A stretch of 64,000 bases of DNA from Nematostella vectensis (taxonomy: Eukaryota; Cnidaria; Anthozoa; Actiniaria; Edwardsiidae). Shown here one piece after another: positions 37,801 through 48,700 of the stretch. The position numbers and the translations under genes were made by a program. The stretch spans positions 9,239,387 to 9,303,386 of the forward strand of contig NC_064034.1 of NCBI RefSeq assembly GCF_932526225.1, written 5' to 3'. Positions within the stretch are counted from its first letter, which is position 1, and each line of letters opens with the position of its first letter. Under the pieces are notes generated by a model that saw only the letters and a program-made list of their open reading frames with translations, was not told where the DNA came from and searched no databases.

Positions 37801-40800
37801 CGCCGATGATGTCCTCTCTCACCAAGAAGGGTGCGCAAAGTTCTTAGGTATGTGCCTATGATGTTCTCTCTCACCAAGGAGGGTGGGCAAGGTTCCTAGG
37901 TACGTGCCTATGATGTCCTCTCTCACCCAGTAGGGTGCGCAAGGTTCCTAGGTACGCGCCTATGATGCCCTCTCTCACCAAGAAGGGTGCGCAAGGTTCC
38001 TAGGTATGCGCCTATGATGTTCTCTCTCACCAAGAAGGGTGCACAAGGTTCCTAAGTACGCGCCAATGATGTCCTCTCTCACCAAGGAGGGTGCGCAAGG
38101 TTCCTAAGTACGCGCCAATGATGTCCTCTCTCACCAAGGAGGGTGCGCAAGGTTCCTAGGTACGCGCCTATGATGTCCTCTCTCACCAAGGAGGGTGCGA
38201 AAGGTTCCTAGGTACGCGCCTATGATGTCCTCTCTCACCAAGGAGGGTGCGCAAGGTTCCTAGGTATGTGCCTATGATGTCCTCTCTCACCAAGGAGGGT
38301 GCACAAGGTTCCTAGGTACGCGCCTATGATGTCCTCGCACACCAAGGAGGCCGCGCAAGGTTCCTAGGTACGTGCCTATGATGTCCTCTCTCACCAAGGA
38401 GGGTGCGCAAGGTTCTTAGGTACGTGCCTATGATGTCCTCTCTCACCAAGGAGGGTGCGCAAGGTTCCTAGGTACGTGCCTATGATGTCCTCTCTCACCA
38501 AGGATGGTGCGCAAGGTTCTTAGGTACGTGCCTATGATGTCCTCTCTCACCAAGGAGGGTGCGCAAGGTTCTTAGGTACGTGCCTATGATGTCCTCTCTC
38601 ACCAAGAAGGGTGCGCAAGGTTCCTAAGTACGCGCCTATGATGTCCTCTCTCACCAAGGAGGGTGCACAAGGTTCCTAGGTACGCGCCTATGATGTCCCC
38701 TCTCGACGAGGAGGGTGCGCAAGGTTCCTAGGTACGCGCCTATGATGTCTTTTACTCACCTCAGACTTGTCGAGGACGCCGTCTTCATTAGCGTCCGCCT
38801 GCTCAAAGCTCTTGTCAGGGTTGTGGAACATGTCGTGCAATGTCGACTCATTCAGGCGCAGGGCTCCGTCTATGAGCGTCCGGCTTGTCTCTAGTCCCTG
38901 GGTAGTGGCCATAAAAATGATGTCGTCACACTCATCAGGCGAGAGGAAGTTCTCGATTTCTAAACAAAGCTATACTTTACCATCTTCGTAATCATTACTT
39001 GCACCTTACATTATCATACTTTGGTGATGATACTACCCAAAGTAATACTTACATAGCATTGTCGGAAACAATTGAGGCGACTGGAGCATATAAGGGAACA
39101 AGGTAAAACAAATGGTAGGGAACAATGCCGTGCATACATTTGTCAGAGTATTGGACTAGTATGGATGTTTCACTGCAACCTTACGTACGTGAAGATATAG
39201 AACATTTAGGACCCGAATCCTTTTTGTGAGCAGTGCACAGACACGGTCGAGTAAGTCGGAGGGGGGATTAATGAAGAGTCTGTGAGGGAGAGGGAGGTCA
39301 CACATTTACAATTTTTACAGTCCAATAATGAGTTCGAACTAATGAGCTTGTGAGGTGAAATTTTTCTTCCGGATCACTTATCATCTGGAACGATTCTGAA
39401 CAGAGAGCGCCGGTGCGTCATGTCCATCATATAATAATATTTTGCGTTATTTTAACTGGTAGTATATCTTGGCAGATAAGCTTGCACAGACATCAGATTA
39501 GCCTTAAACATGTTTTCCAGCCAATATGATTTTCATTATGAAAAAAAAAGTTAAAATAAAGATGGCGTGATAATGATCGCGTGGTGATAATCCTATTGAC
39601 TGCTATAATTACGCGCGGGGGAGTCTCCCAGAGGCATAGCTACAAGCGCACTTACTCGCGACGGACTGCCACGGTCATCTCATAGCGTGGGAGGAACAGA
39701 CGAGGCGTGTCTCATACTGTCTGCATATCACGGAACATTATCCATACCCCAAGAATATCTTTCCATTATGGGTGTTAGTGTTTCAGGTGAAGTTCAAATA
39801 TCGATCTTAATCAAAATGATTAAGTCCTATTGTCTAATTCAATGGATCTTTGTCTGGCGCGCATTCGAATCCTAACAATCGCGGATGTATAGTGGTGATT
39901 AAACAGGATTGGGATGGTTAGGGTGTGGGGTTGGGATGGTTAGGGTGTGGGGATGGGGTGATTAGGGTGTGTGGTTGGGATGGTTAGGGTGTGGGGTTGG
40001 GATGATTAGGGTGTGGGTTTGGGATGGTTAGGGTGTGGAGTTGGGGTGTGGGGTTGGGATGGCCATGATGTGGGGAGGGAATGGTTGGGTTGTAGGGTTG
40101 GGATGCTTAGAGTGTGGGGTTGGAATGGTCAAGGTGTGGGGTTGGGTTTGTTAGGGTGGGGGCTGGGATGATAAGGGCATGCGTGGGGTTGGGATGATTA
40201 GGGTGTGGGGTTGGAATGGTCAGGGTGTGGGGTTGGGTTTGTTAGGGTGGGGGCTGGGGTGATAAGGGCATGCGTGGGGTTGGGATGGTTAGGGCCTGCG
40301 TTGGGTTGGAATGGTTAGGGTATGGGGCTGGGGTGGCTACGAGGTAGGGTTAGTTAGTTACAGAGTGTAGGGGGAGGACTGGTTAGGGCTGGAGGTGAGA
40401 TGTTTAGGAGGTGACGTTAGCAAGCCGGGGTATGTATAGTATCACGTATTTGTTGTCGTACCGAAAAGTGCTGGCCGAACACTAAGGGTCTTCATTTGTC
40501 TGACTTCACCTTCCGAAAAACGCACTTCTCGAATGTGTCCAACCTAGAGACACAAAATGAGGAAAACATAAGTTACGAAAACCAGGCAAGGTTTAGTTGC
40601 TGACCGCGGCTGAGTGAGGGGATTCGTTTCAAGTGGACAAGGGGAGCCTTCTACTCACCCAGCCTGCTTGCAGGCGTTCGATGGTGTTTTACCAGAGAAA
40701 ACCCGCAGCTCGCGCGCGAGCTAGGGAGAGGCGAAAAAAGCTCGCGCGCGGACAGATCAAACAAGATCGCCGCCACGATCACGAACGGGTTTTCTCTGAT

Positions 40801-43800
40801 AAAACACCATCGAACGCCTGCAAGTAGGCTATTTCCTTACCCAGTGTCACAGCATGAATAAGCTTACAAAACAAAATATCTTCATTATTTGGTCCAAAGA
40901 AAACATACATGACACATTAAGCGACACACCAGTTACCGAGTAAAAATAAAATCCTGCTAACAAAATAGGCCACCCCCTACCACCTTCAAAATTTAAATGT
41001 TCGACCCCTTAGTTCGAGAAATTTTGTCTACAATTTCAAAGAAAATAAAACCTTTCTCGTGTAAAGTCTGTAATATACACAAGCCGATTATGTATCATGA
41101 CGGTTATTTGTGGTAGATATAAAACAAATGCCCAACAAATTGCAAAAAGGCGCGTCTTGGATGAATCGAGGAAGTGTTATGAGTGATATATGCTTCCGTT
41201 CTCGGTCAAACTAAAAACATTGTATATTTTTTAGAAGTGTTTCTATTTCTTGCAGTCTCTGTATGTACGGGTATTATAAGAGATAAAATACAATTGAATC
41301 ATTAAATGTTTAACCATTCAAAAGTAATTGCGGTTTCTACAACTCCCTATCGATTATTTATAGAATGTGCCTCAGAGGTTATCCCAGATGGGGGGCGTTG
41401 TGACAAGCGACACGCTGCACTTCGAAGAACAGCTGTGCTAATGGGTTGCTATTGGATCTGAATTCGAAAAGCCTCGAGAGAAAATACGGAAAAACAATAT
41501 CATAGACTTATTTATCTAAGTAAGACCAAAATGCGCGCAATACTCATGGAATTTTTATCAAGGAAGTAAGGTGAAATGAGCAATATGACATATCGATTTT
41601 TTTTTACTTTTGATTAGACGACAGCACGTTGTCCGTTTTAGCAAAAAAACAGTGAAAAATTTGACTTTATCATAATTCGCATAATGACGATGGATTCTTA
41701 AGCGGAAAACTGTGGACAACAGATTCTTGAGATTGATTAAATGTGAATTTTTCAACAGAACGGAAGGATTAACAATATGCGAAACCTTTCTTTCTCAAGG
41801 TGATACTTATTGCAGAAAGGTACTTTAAAATGCTTCATCAAACTACTGTATAGCAACAATGGAAGCTCTCTTTTGAAACGCAACGCCATAATGATAGTTT
41901 ATTAAAAAAAAACATTTAAAAACAGACTATAGGCCTGAAGAAATGTTCCAGTTGCTAAAACGAGCTAAAAGAAATTATTTTCTGTCTCGGAAATCTAATC
42001 ATGTTCTGAAACATCTCTAAATAATGCTAAATGCAGTGATGTGAATTAGACCTCTTGTACTTTCAATTTCCGCGTTTTTAATCCGCACTTCCTAAGTAAA
42101 GATGCTTTGGGGCTTAGCTGTCGTAAAAAGAACCGGCGACGGATAATAAACGCCAACTAATAAAAATAGAGCAATTCACAAAAGTGGCCTGTATAGGTGT
42201 ATTGGCGAACCAATTGCAATATAAATGCTAATTCTGCTTGTGTGGAGAAGTTGCAAATGCACTCAATGGACCATCTCGCGTTTTGACGTAAAGAAAATTG
42301 CAGCTACATGGGAGGAAAATCACTGTGTATTTAGTAAACACTGCAGAAGAAAAAATCAATAGAATCATTGATCAAAAATGTCTAATCAAATGAGATAAGA
42401 ATGAACAAAAAGTAATTTAATGTTTGAAAAACAATACGATAAAAAAAACACGTGGTAACGTTTTTTTTTTTTTTTGGACGCAAAATAGAAAAAGAAAAAG
42501 GCACTAGGCGTTTACATCTGGACAAAATATAATTGGAAACGAAAGCGTGAAAAAAAATGATTAAAGTATTGAAAGCAATATCGAAAAAGATAAAAAAAAC
42601 ACAGACAATTACAGATCGTTTTGGCGCCCCTCGCCAAGTGCACAGTATGTGACTAAGGGGGTGTTTCTGAGAGCTATAGATACCTCGGATGTGTCAGGGG
42701 CTTATCTCGGACGACATCAGATAACATAATGGTCCTTCTATACTTCGCTAAGTTTTGAGTACCCACCGACGAGAGGCTGTCCCTAAACGGAAAGTCGTTA
42801 GATTTGAACAGCTGTGCAATGCACTGACACGCGCTATCAATTTTCCATGATCTAAACAAGAGTTTAGAAAGACTTGCCACTTCCTCGTTTGCTTTTGGAC
42901 AATCACACTCTCTCGGTTTTGACTGCTCTTTTCCTTTAGTCCTGTTAGAACTTAGAGTTTGTATAAGCGGCAAGTGGGAGGAAAAGGCGAAAAAGAGAAT
43001 GAAAGTGGACGGTGCTAAGTGATTGGTTATTACACCGAATATAACGCTACTGATAGTTTGTTGACTAAGAGGTTTGATCGAATTGTGAAAACTAAACAAA
43101 AAGGAAAATGAGTTTTTTTATTTATTTATTTTTTTGCATAGCTGGGATAAACCCCAATGACCGTCAAACAGGAAAAAATCGAAACATACATAATTTCAAA
43201 CCGAGTTCATAGAAGGTTCGAAAAAGTTCGAACACTGTTAACTTAGTGAGCTAAGGTAGTGTAGGAAAAAATAACTAATGCAGTTCATTTTTAAGACGCT
43301 AATAATCCTATTATAAATGAACGCAGTCTGTGTTTCAACCCCCACAAATAAAGATACAGTCTATACACCACCAGCTAGCAGCCATTTTTTGTATGGTACC
43401 CAAAGGCGACCACACAAACCTACATCCCTTATTAAGCGCAAACGTTTCCAGCTCATCATTACACATCACTAAATAATTCGATTATTTTGGAATGAAAATC
43501 GATGTTTAAAAACAAACGTGTACCGCTTTCCGTTCGTGTATGAAAATGATGAATTTTTGGCAAAGAATTGATGTGACGATTAATTTAAAGCCCGGATACA
43601 AAAGTAATTTCTTATAACCTTTAAGAAATAGCAGTGTACCTTGACAGGGTCGACCCAAGCAAGAGTGAGTAATCCGGCCTTAGGTGGTGAGCTTGCCGTG
43701 GGAACATCCTTGTCTGCTGAAAGGAATCGGTTTTCTGGCGCTTTCAACAATACATAGCGCCCAATAAGCCATGCCGAACATGCCACAACAACACTCACAA

Positions 43801-43825
43801 GAGTTACTGCGACGCGCGACACCAT
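31810..43825 (-). CDS. P4HTM: Transmembrane prolyl 4-hydroxylase (P4HTM-like), gene A
   Basis: Ten minus-strand exons: 43,640-43,825, 40,462-40,543, 38,760-38,959, 35,354-35,415, 35,240-35,274, 34,856-35,039, 34,581-34,638, 33,454-33,581, 32,901-32,991 and 31,810-32,223; 479 aa, all junctions in phase. The ATG at 43,825 has a strong context (A at -3, G at +4) and precedes a membrane anchor (VAVTLVSVVVACSAWLIG), giving a type II ER topology. The stem peptide VGHIREV is followed by two EF-hands, D145-E156 (DANEDGVLDKSE) and D184-E195 (DADQDGVLTRQE). The catalytic fold has the iron motif H282-Y-D284 (GHYHCHYDSED), the distal iron His396 (SYHGGC) and the 2-oxoglutarate Lys406 (KGTKW). All residues needed for an active 2-oxoglutarate/Fe(II) dioxygenase are present. 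The vertebrate relative hydroxylates HIF-alpha and other ER clients. Three of its introns carry amplified splice sites. Confidence 0.92.
33317..33460 (-). repeat. Threefold 65/66-bp repeat of the exon 8 donor (gene A)
   Basis: On the minus strand, exon 8 ends GACTGCC...TGTAG|gtaagcaa. The plus string 'gcttacct' recurs at 33,448, 33,383 and 33,317, each preceded on the minus strand by a copy of the exon tail. All three GT donors are intact. Only the first borders the open exon. Confidence 0.85.
33575..34315 (-). repeat. About seven tandem copies of the exon 8 acceptor (gene A intron 7)
   Basis: Unit of roughly 64-70 bp including, on the minus strand, CGTTGTCAG|GTCTTACG, which matches the true acceptor and first bases of exon 8 (at 33,581). 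Clear copies are near 33,967, 34,095, 34,163 and 34,231; copies near 33,903, 34,034 and 34,299 are degraded. The block 'tcatacacaaacccgacact' marks each unit. Confidence 0.85.
34695..34860 (-). repeat. 44-bp repeat of the exon 6 donor (gene A)
   Basis: The minus-strand tail of exon 6, AAGCTTTTCGACAATCTAAG then GCAGAG|gtatgg, is repeated at exact 44-bp steps. Donor GTs lie opposite plus 34,854, 34,810 and 34,766, and the fourth unit (34,722) has lost the GT. The step is not a multiple of three, so alternative donors would shift the frame. Confidence 0.87.
35431..36104. other. Gene A intron 3, 5'-distal part
   Basis: Intronic sequence with a twofold 41-43-bp repeat at about 35,866-35,950 ('gaacggcgtctaaactaggt'). 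No exon or RNA was recognised. Confidence 0.4.
36105..38759 (-). repeat. 52-bp minisatellite starting at the exon 3 donor (gene A intron 3)
   Basis: About 50 copies of a 52-bp unit. On the minus strand each reads CCTTGGTGAGAGAGGACATC then ATAGGCACGTACC and so on. The array ends flush at the 5' splice site of exon 3, whose own intron start (gtgagtaaaagacatcatag) is the edge unit. Each unit therefore carries a donor-like G|GTGAGA. Confidence 0.93.
39900..40395. repeat. G-rich tandem repeat (about 21 bp unit) in gene A intron 2
   Basis: Degenerate units of GGTTAGGGTGTGGGGTTGGGAT on the plus strand. The transcribed RNA of gene A would be C-rich, while the non-template G-rich DNA strand could form quadruplexes. 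It resembles telomeric sequence only superficially. Confidence 0.85.
40661..40830. mobile_element. 170-bp foldback MITE in gene A intron 2
   Basis: Arms of about 45 bp: AGCCTGCTTGCAGGCGTTCG then ATGGTGTTTTA at the left, and TAAAACACCATCGAACGCCT then GCAAGTAGGCT at the right. The GC-rich centre contains 'gctcgcgcgcgagc'. No clear target duplication. Confidence 0.8.
40831..43639. other. Gene A intron 1
   Basis: About 3 kb of AT-rich intron between exon 2 (ends at 40,543) and exon 1. Apart from the foldback at 40,661-40,830 nothing is recognisable. The minus-strand open frame at 42,674-43,099 has no domain and lacks matching splice structure. Confidence 0.4.
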
Positions 43826-45785
43826 GATTTGTGTGCTCTCATACAATGAAATTATCAAGTGCGCTCAGTTGGCCAAATACCCACGACCAAATGACGTCAC
43901 GTGCGCACGCCTGTTATCATGGAGACAGCAGCGTTGAGGCCCGGGCACGATCTTTACGTACGCCAAGCAAGTGCGTTTCGGTGGCTGTGAGAAAATATTG
44001 AACTACAAGTGCATCGTTCCGGAGTGGCGTTCTGGTGGATGAGCTATTGTCTATTTATCGATAATTGTACTTTGTGGTCATGTTTAGTGTTACTAGTGTT
44101 AGCACAGCTAATAATTGCTTCCTAGGAGTCAACTGGGCTGTCTTGACGTCCATTTGAATCGATAACCATCGCTTTTTCATCCAGCCCATCAATAGAAAGG
44201 CTTTTGAAAACATTTCACGGCGATCTGGGCGAGTAGCAAATGAACGGAAAGCAATTGAATGGCGATACGTAGAGTATTGGTTAAGAATTTTATACAAAAA
44301 GGTGGAAAGGGATTAGAAGTGCAAAGAGTTCGTATACGGTACAAACAATGGCGGTATACTTTAAAACAATAACAAAAACATATTCCCTCTCTTAATTGAT
44401 CTCTAAAGAAAATAAGTCTAGTATTCAGGAAATAGAGGTTCAAGCTATCGGCGCAATTTAAATACTAGACGGAAACATAGTATATAATAATAAACATGTT
44501 TCAGCCAGTGGAGAGAGCTAAAGGAGGTTTGTGTCGAGGGATGTAGTATCTTTAATCTATAGTGCCAAAACTTGAGCTGGATTATACACATAAAAGTACT
44601 AACGCTTCGTGTCGTTATTTCCAGGGTTAATTTGGGCAAAACGCGATTCAATCCGTGGTTGTTTGTCGTGGATGTTTTGATAGCCATATTCACAAGGCTC
44701 GAATATTTTCTGCCTGCAACAGAGGGGGGTATAAAGCTTAAACCGATAATATGACGATTTGCGCGGTTGGGTTCAATATTATTAAAAGAGCAATGGATGA
44801 AAATAAAATGGGCAATGTGGTAAGATTAATTACCATTGACTACCCAATTTCAATATACATAAAAATGCTCACAGCCATTTACGCTTAAAAAAAACATATA
44901 CAAATTAGATTGCTTTAAGGCTCCACTTGACATTAAGGAAAAATAAAGAAAGCAGTATAGAGCTGTCTAAAACAAGTTCTAGAGATCGCAGATGGAACAT
45001 TATTTGTACTTTAATTCTATTTTAAAAAGAACCCATGTTCATGTTGATTCATAGGTAAAAGTATGAATGAAAGTGAGTTTGGCGCTGGAGATGGTTTTAA
45101 GTGCTCACGGTAAGTTTTTTTTTTTAACCTTGATGGAATGGTTTTAACAACGCAATGTAATAAACTGAAGGCATAAATGTTCGAATTTTATCCATAGGAG
45201 TAGGTGGAGTAAGTAATCCAACAATTAAGGCCCAACAATTAAAGCAGGCCATAGACATGCAAAGAGAGTTTGCCGAAAGAACTGGCCGAGTGCTTTGTTG
45301 TTTTAAGTGCAGTTGAGTTTATCGGTTTTAAACTTTTAATAATAGAATTTAGGTTTAAAACGCAATTTAAAGAAGAAAGGCACCGCACGGAATAACAAGG
45401 CGAACTCATTCATATGAAATCCCACGTAACAAGACATCCGCCTAAGAGGCTATAGCAATTCAATAAGGGATAACTGGTTTCGAAAAATGATAAATTTGAA
45501 TAAAGCACGTACCCTGTTCTGAGCAACCGATATGACAGTGTCTTTTTAGTCAATTGTCTTATCTCTATATTTCAAAATAGGTACTAGTTTTGGAGGATGT
45601 ATCCTCTTGTTCCTATGTTACCCCCAAAAACACTCCTTTATTCATGTACGTGGACCGCATATACCGGACCCCGGGCGCACAGGGTAATACGTCTCGTCCC
45701 TGAACAATTCTTCTAGCACCTGGTTTACGCGACGCTTTCTACGCGCTTCCGATTAAATAGGATACGTCCTTTTCCCTCCTCTTGT
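43826..45785. other. Intergenic region between gene B (3' end) and gene A (5' end)
   Basis: About 2 kb containing the promoter side of gene A and the 3'UTR of gene B. No further gene is seen; short frames lack homology or domain signs. Confidence 0.4.
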
Positions 45786-48700
45786 TCATAAAGGCACTCG
45801 CTTCTCGGGATCCGTGTGAAGATACATATGTTCGCGTGATGCTCCCATAATGTTAATCCAATTATTCGCTATCCACTTGCGTCCCCTGACGACGTCACAA
45901 CCGCCATGGTACGTCATTGGGTCCAGTCCCCCGAACCAGCCCGTCAGCTCGTCAGTGTAGTGGTTATACCACATTATAGCAGAGCGTTTCTTAGGCTTGA
46001 TGTATAAGTTTGCCTTGTGGCAGTGGCGACTCAGATCGCACCGGTACTTAGTAATGCCTGCCCATGCCTGGTGTGAGGAGAAAACAAATAAGTTAATTCA
46101 AGTAGGACAAATAGGACACAAGTCTGGTTCAAGTGTCCACCTGTCACGCGCCCCTCACCTCAATGCTGAATGTTTCGTTGTCGGCGACAGGGAACGCTGT
46201 CTCGCCTCCCTCTTCCACGTCATTCAGGAAATACAGAACCGTCGCGTATCTGCAGTTAGAATAGAGGAAATCAAATCAGTGATCGTTTAAAGGGCAACCA
46301 TGTGAATGATCTGTTGTCTAATCAAGCAGTGCCAACCACTATTGCTCTACTCTACTCTGCTCTCAACTTTCTTCTTCACATAATCATTTTCTCCCGTCTG
46401 AATTTAACTAAAACTCGTTATATCACAATCTTCTCCTACACTAGAGCCTAGCCCGTCCTCAATAGGTATGCCTAGTGCACACTAGCAACAAAACAACATA
46501 ACGACATGGGCGCGCGCACTGTTTAGCCCGACATAACGACATGGACATAATGACATAAAAGAAAAAAAACATGTTTTTTCCTCTTATGTCGTTATGTCCA
46601 TGTCGTTCTGTCGAAGATAAGAGTGCGCGCGTCCATGTCGTTATGTCGCTAGTGTCACTAGGCAGTACTGTGCCCAAACTTGCTTTACTCGCCACACCTC
46701 TTCGCCATTCTCCACACTTCCTCCCTTCTATTTTCCTTTCGCTAGCTAAATAGTTGGCATTGCCTAGTACCACCCCCTACTATTAGCCCATCGCTGACAT
46801 ACAAAAGCGGTATTGCCTCTTTGTCTACCCCGTCCCCTTCCCCCTTCCTTCTCCTCCTTCTTCCCTCACTACCATTATCCCGTCACTTGCCTACAAAGCC
46901 GGCAGTGCCTAGTATCGTGTTCAACGCAGCATGGCACATGGTCCTCTATATCCTGTGAGTCGTGGTGGCAGTGATAGTGACCCTCAGCTCCGTAACTCAC
47001 CACCTGTGATAAGAGAAAAGCGCAGTTTACGACGGGGAATTGGAGGATAGCAAGTGTCTACCTTGGACGGGCCAGACTAGTACGTGTGCCATACATTTTA
47101 TTGTGTGACATAACAAAAAGATGCAGTGCTCAGCGACAAAGGGTCACCTTGTTCGTCCTAGCTTGAAAATAAGCTCATGGAACAAAGGCTTTAAAAATCC
47201 CTTCGAGTGCACATTACCTGTAGCCTCTCGCTGCCTTCGATCACCGACAAAGGAAGTTTCAGCAAGGCCGCAACCCTTGCGATGAAAAAGAAAAAGATAA
47301 TCCTTAACTCGTGAATGATGTCACATTAAATTCCCCTCTATCCTGTCCTTGTTTGGCTATGTACAGTCCTGCTATCAAGCCCTGGAGTTTTCCTATGGTC
47401 AATCCAGAAAAAAAAACATGTCTTTAAATAATGGCCTAAATGTGTGTGTTCGACTCACCTCTGATCTAGCACTGGTGTCGCCCTATGGTCCACACATGTT
47501 AGTATCAAGGGATAAATGTGTGTGTTCGACTAACGTATGATTAAGCCCAGGTATCGCCCTATGGTCCACCCATGTTTATATCATGGACTAAATGAGTGTG
47601 TTCGACTCGCCTCTGATCTAGCTCTGGTATCGCCCTATGGTCCACACATCTTAATATCAAGGGCTAAATGTGTGTGTTCGACTCACCTCTGATTAAGCCC
47701 TCGTATCGCCCTATGGTCCACCCATGTTTGCCGACTGTGTCTGCTCTTCACTCGAGGCAAGCCCTTAGCCATCTCATGCAGATATCGCATGATTCCATCA
47801 GTTGTGACGAGCAAGAACTCATTCAGATCCATCACACCTACATCAACAGAGCGAAATTTGGTACATTAAGAAAAACTTGTCTGAAAGACTTATAATTGGA
47901 GAAGACGTCCTCGTAGCTTGAATCATCGGTCATGAATAAGATAGACAGCGTTTTTAAACACTTAAAAGTCATTCGCTAATATTACTTGATCTCGAAGAAA
48001 TACATTTTCTTCTGATGCAATCAATTATAATGTTTGAATTTGTACCGTCTTAAATCTACAAACTCACCGTTTCCGTTTTTATCAATATTGAGATCCCTGA
48101 ACCTATAAAGAAAAGATCCCATGCAATAAGAAACACAAAGGGCCCAAAATAAAAACCTTGGCGCACCCCATTAAATGTCCCGTCCAGACACTGTGACTAG
48201 GTGTAGTCTGGAAATAAAAAAACATTCCATTCAACTTCTTATGTTGTTCTTACCCTGTGTTTGAATAATAATTTTGTACAGCGGTTTCATTAAAATCTTT
48301 TTTTGTTTGTGGATTAGAAGGTTTTGTAAGGGCTGGTAATGAAGAAAACTTATGAACCCCGAATCTGCAAACATATTTAAACTCATACTTCCGGTGAAAC
48401 TTACATGGTTTTCACGTCGTCTTCCGAAAAATACAGATCACTCAGGTCAACAAGATTGTGCATTATCTAAAACACAGACATGGCATTGTGTTTCATATCG
48501 AATTTCTTCATCTTTCTATTTATTCCAGGAATACGAATACGAATACTATGCGAATCCCGTTCTCTATGAATCTGCCTCTTTTTAAGTGTAAAGTCCAGGT
48601 ACTTTCATGGAAACATTGTTATTGTAGTTTCAGTCATGCAGACATCGTCTGCAATCTTCGTCTCTTAAATCCCTACTCTTGACATACCTTGACTCCCCTT

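Noticed and set aside
39900-40395. Possible interstitial telomere (GGTTAGGG motifs)
   Set aside because: The unit is about 21 bp and degenerate, not TTAGGG repeats; it is an intronic G-rich minisatellite.
42674-43099. 141-codon minus-strand open frame inside gene A intron 1
   Set aside because: No recognisable domain or plausible splice structure, and it lies in an intron whose flanking exons join in phase without it.
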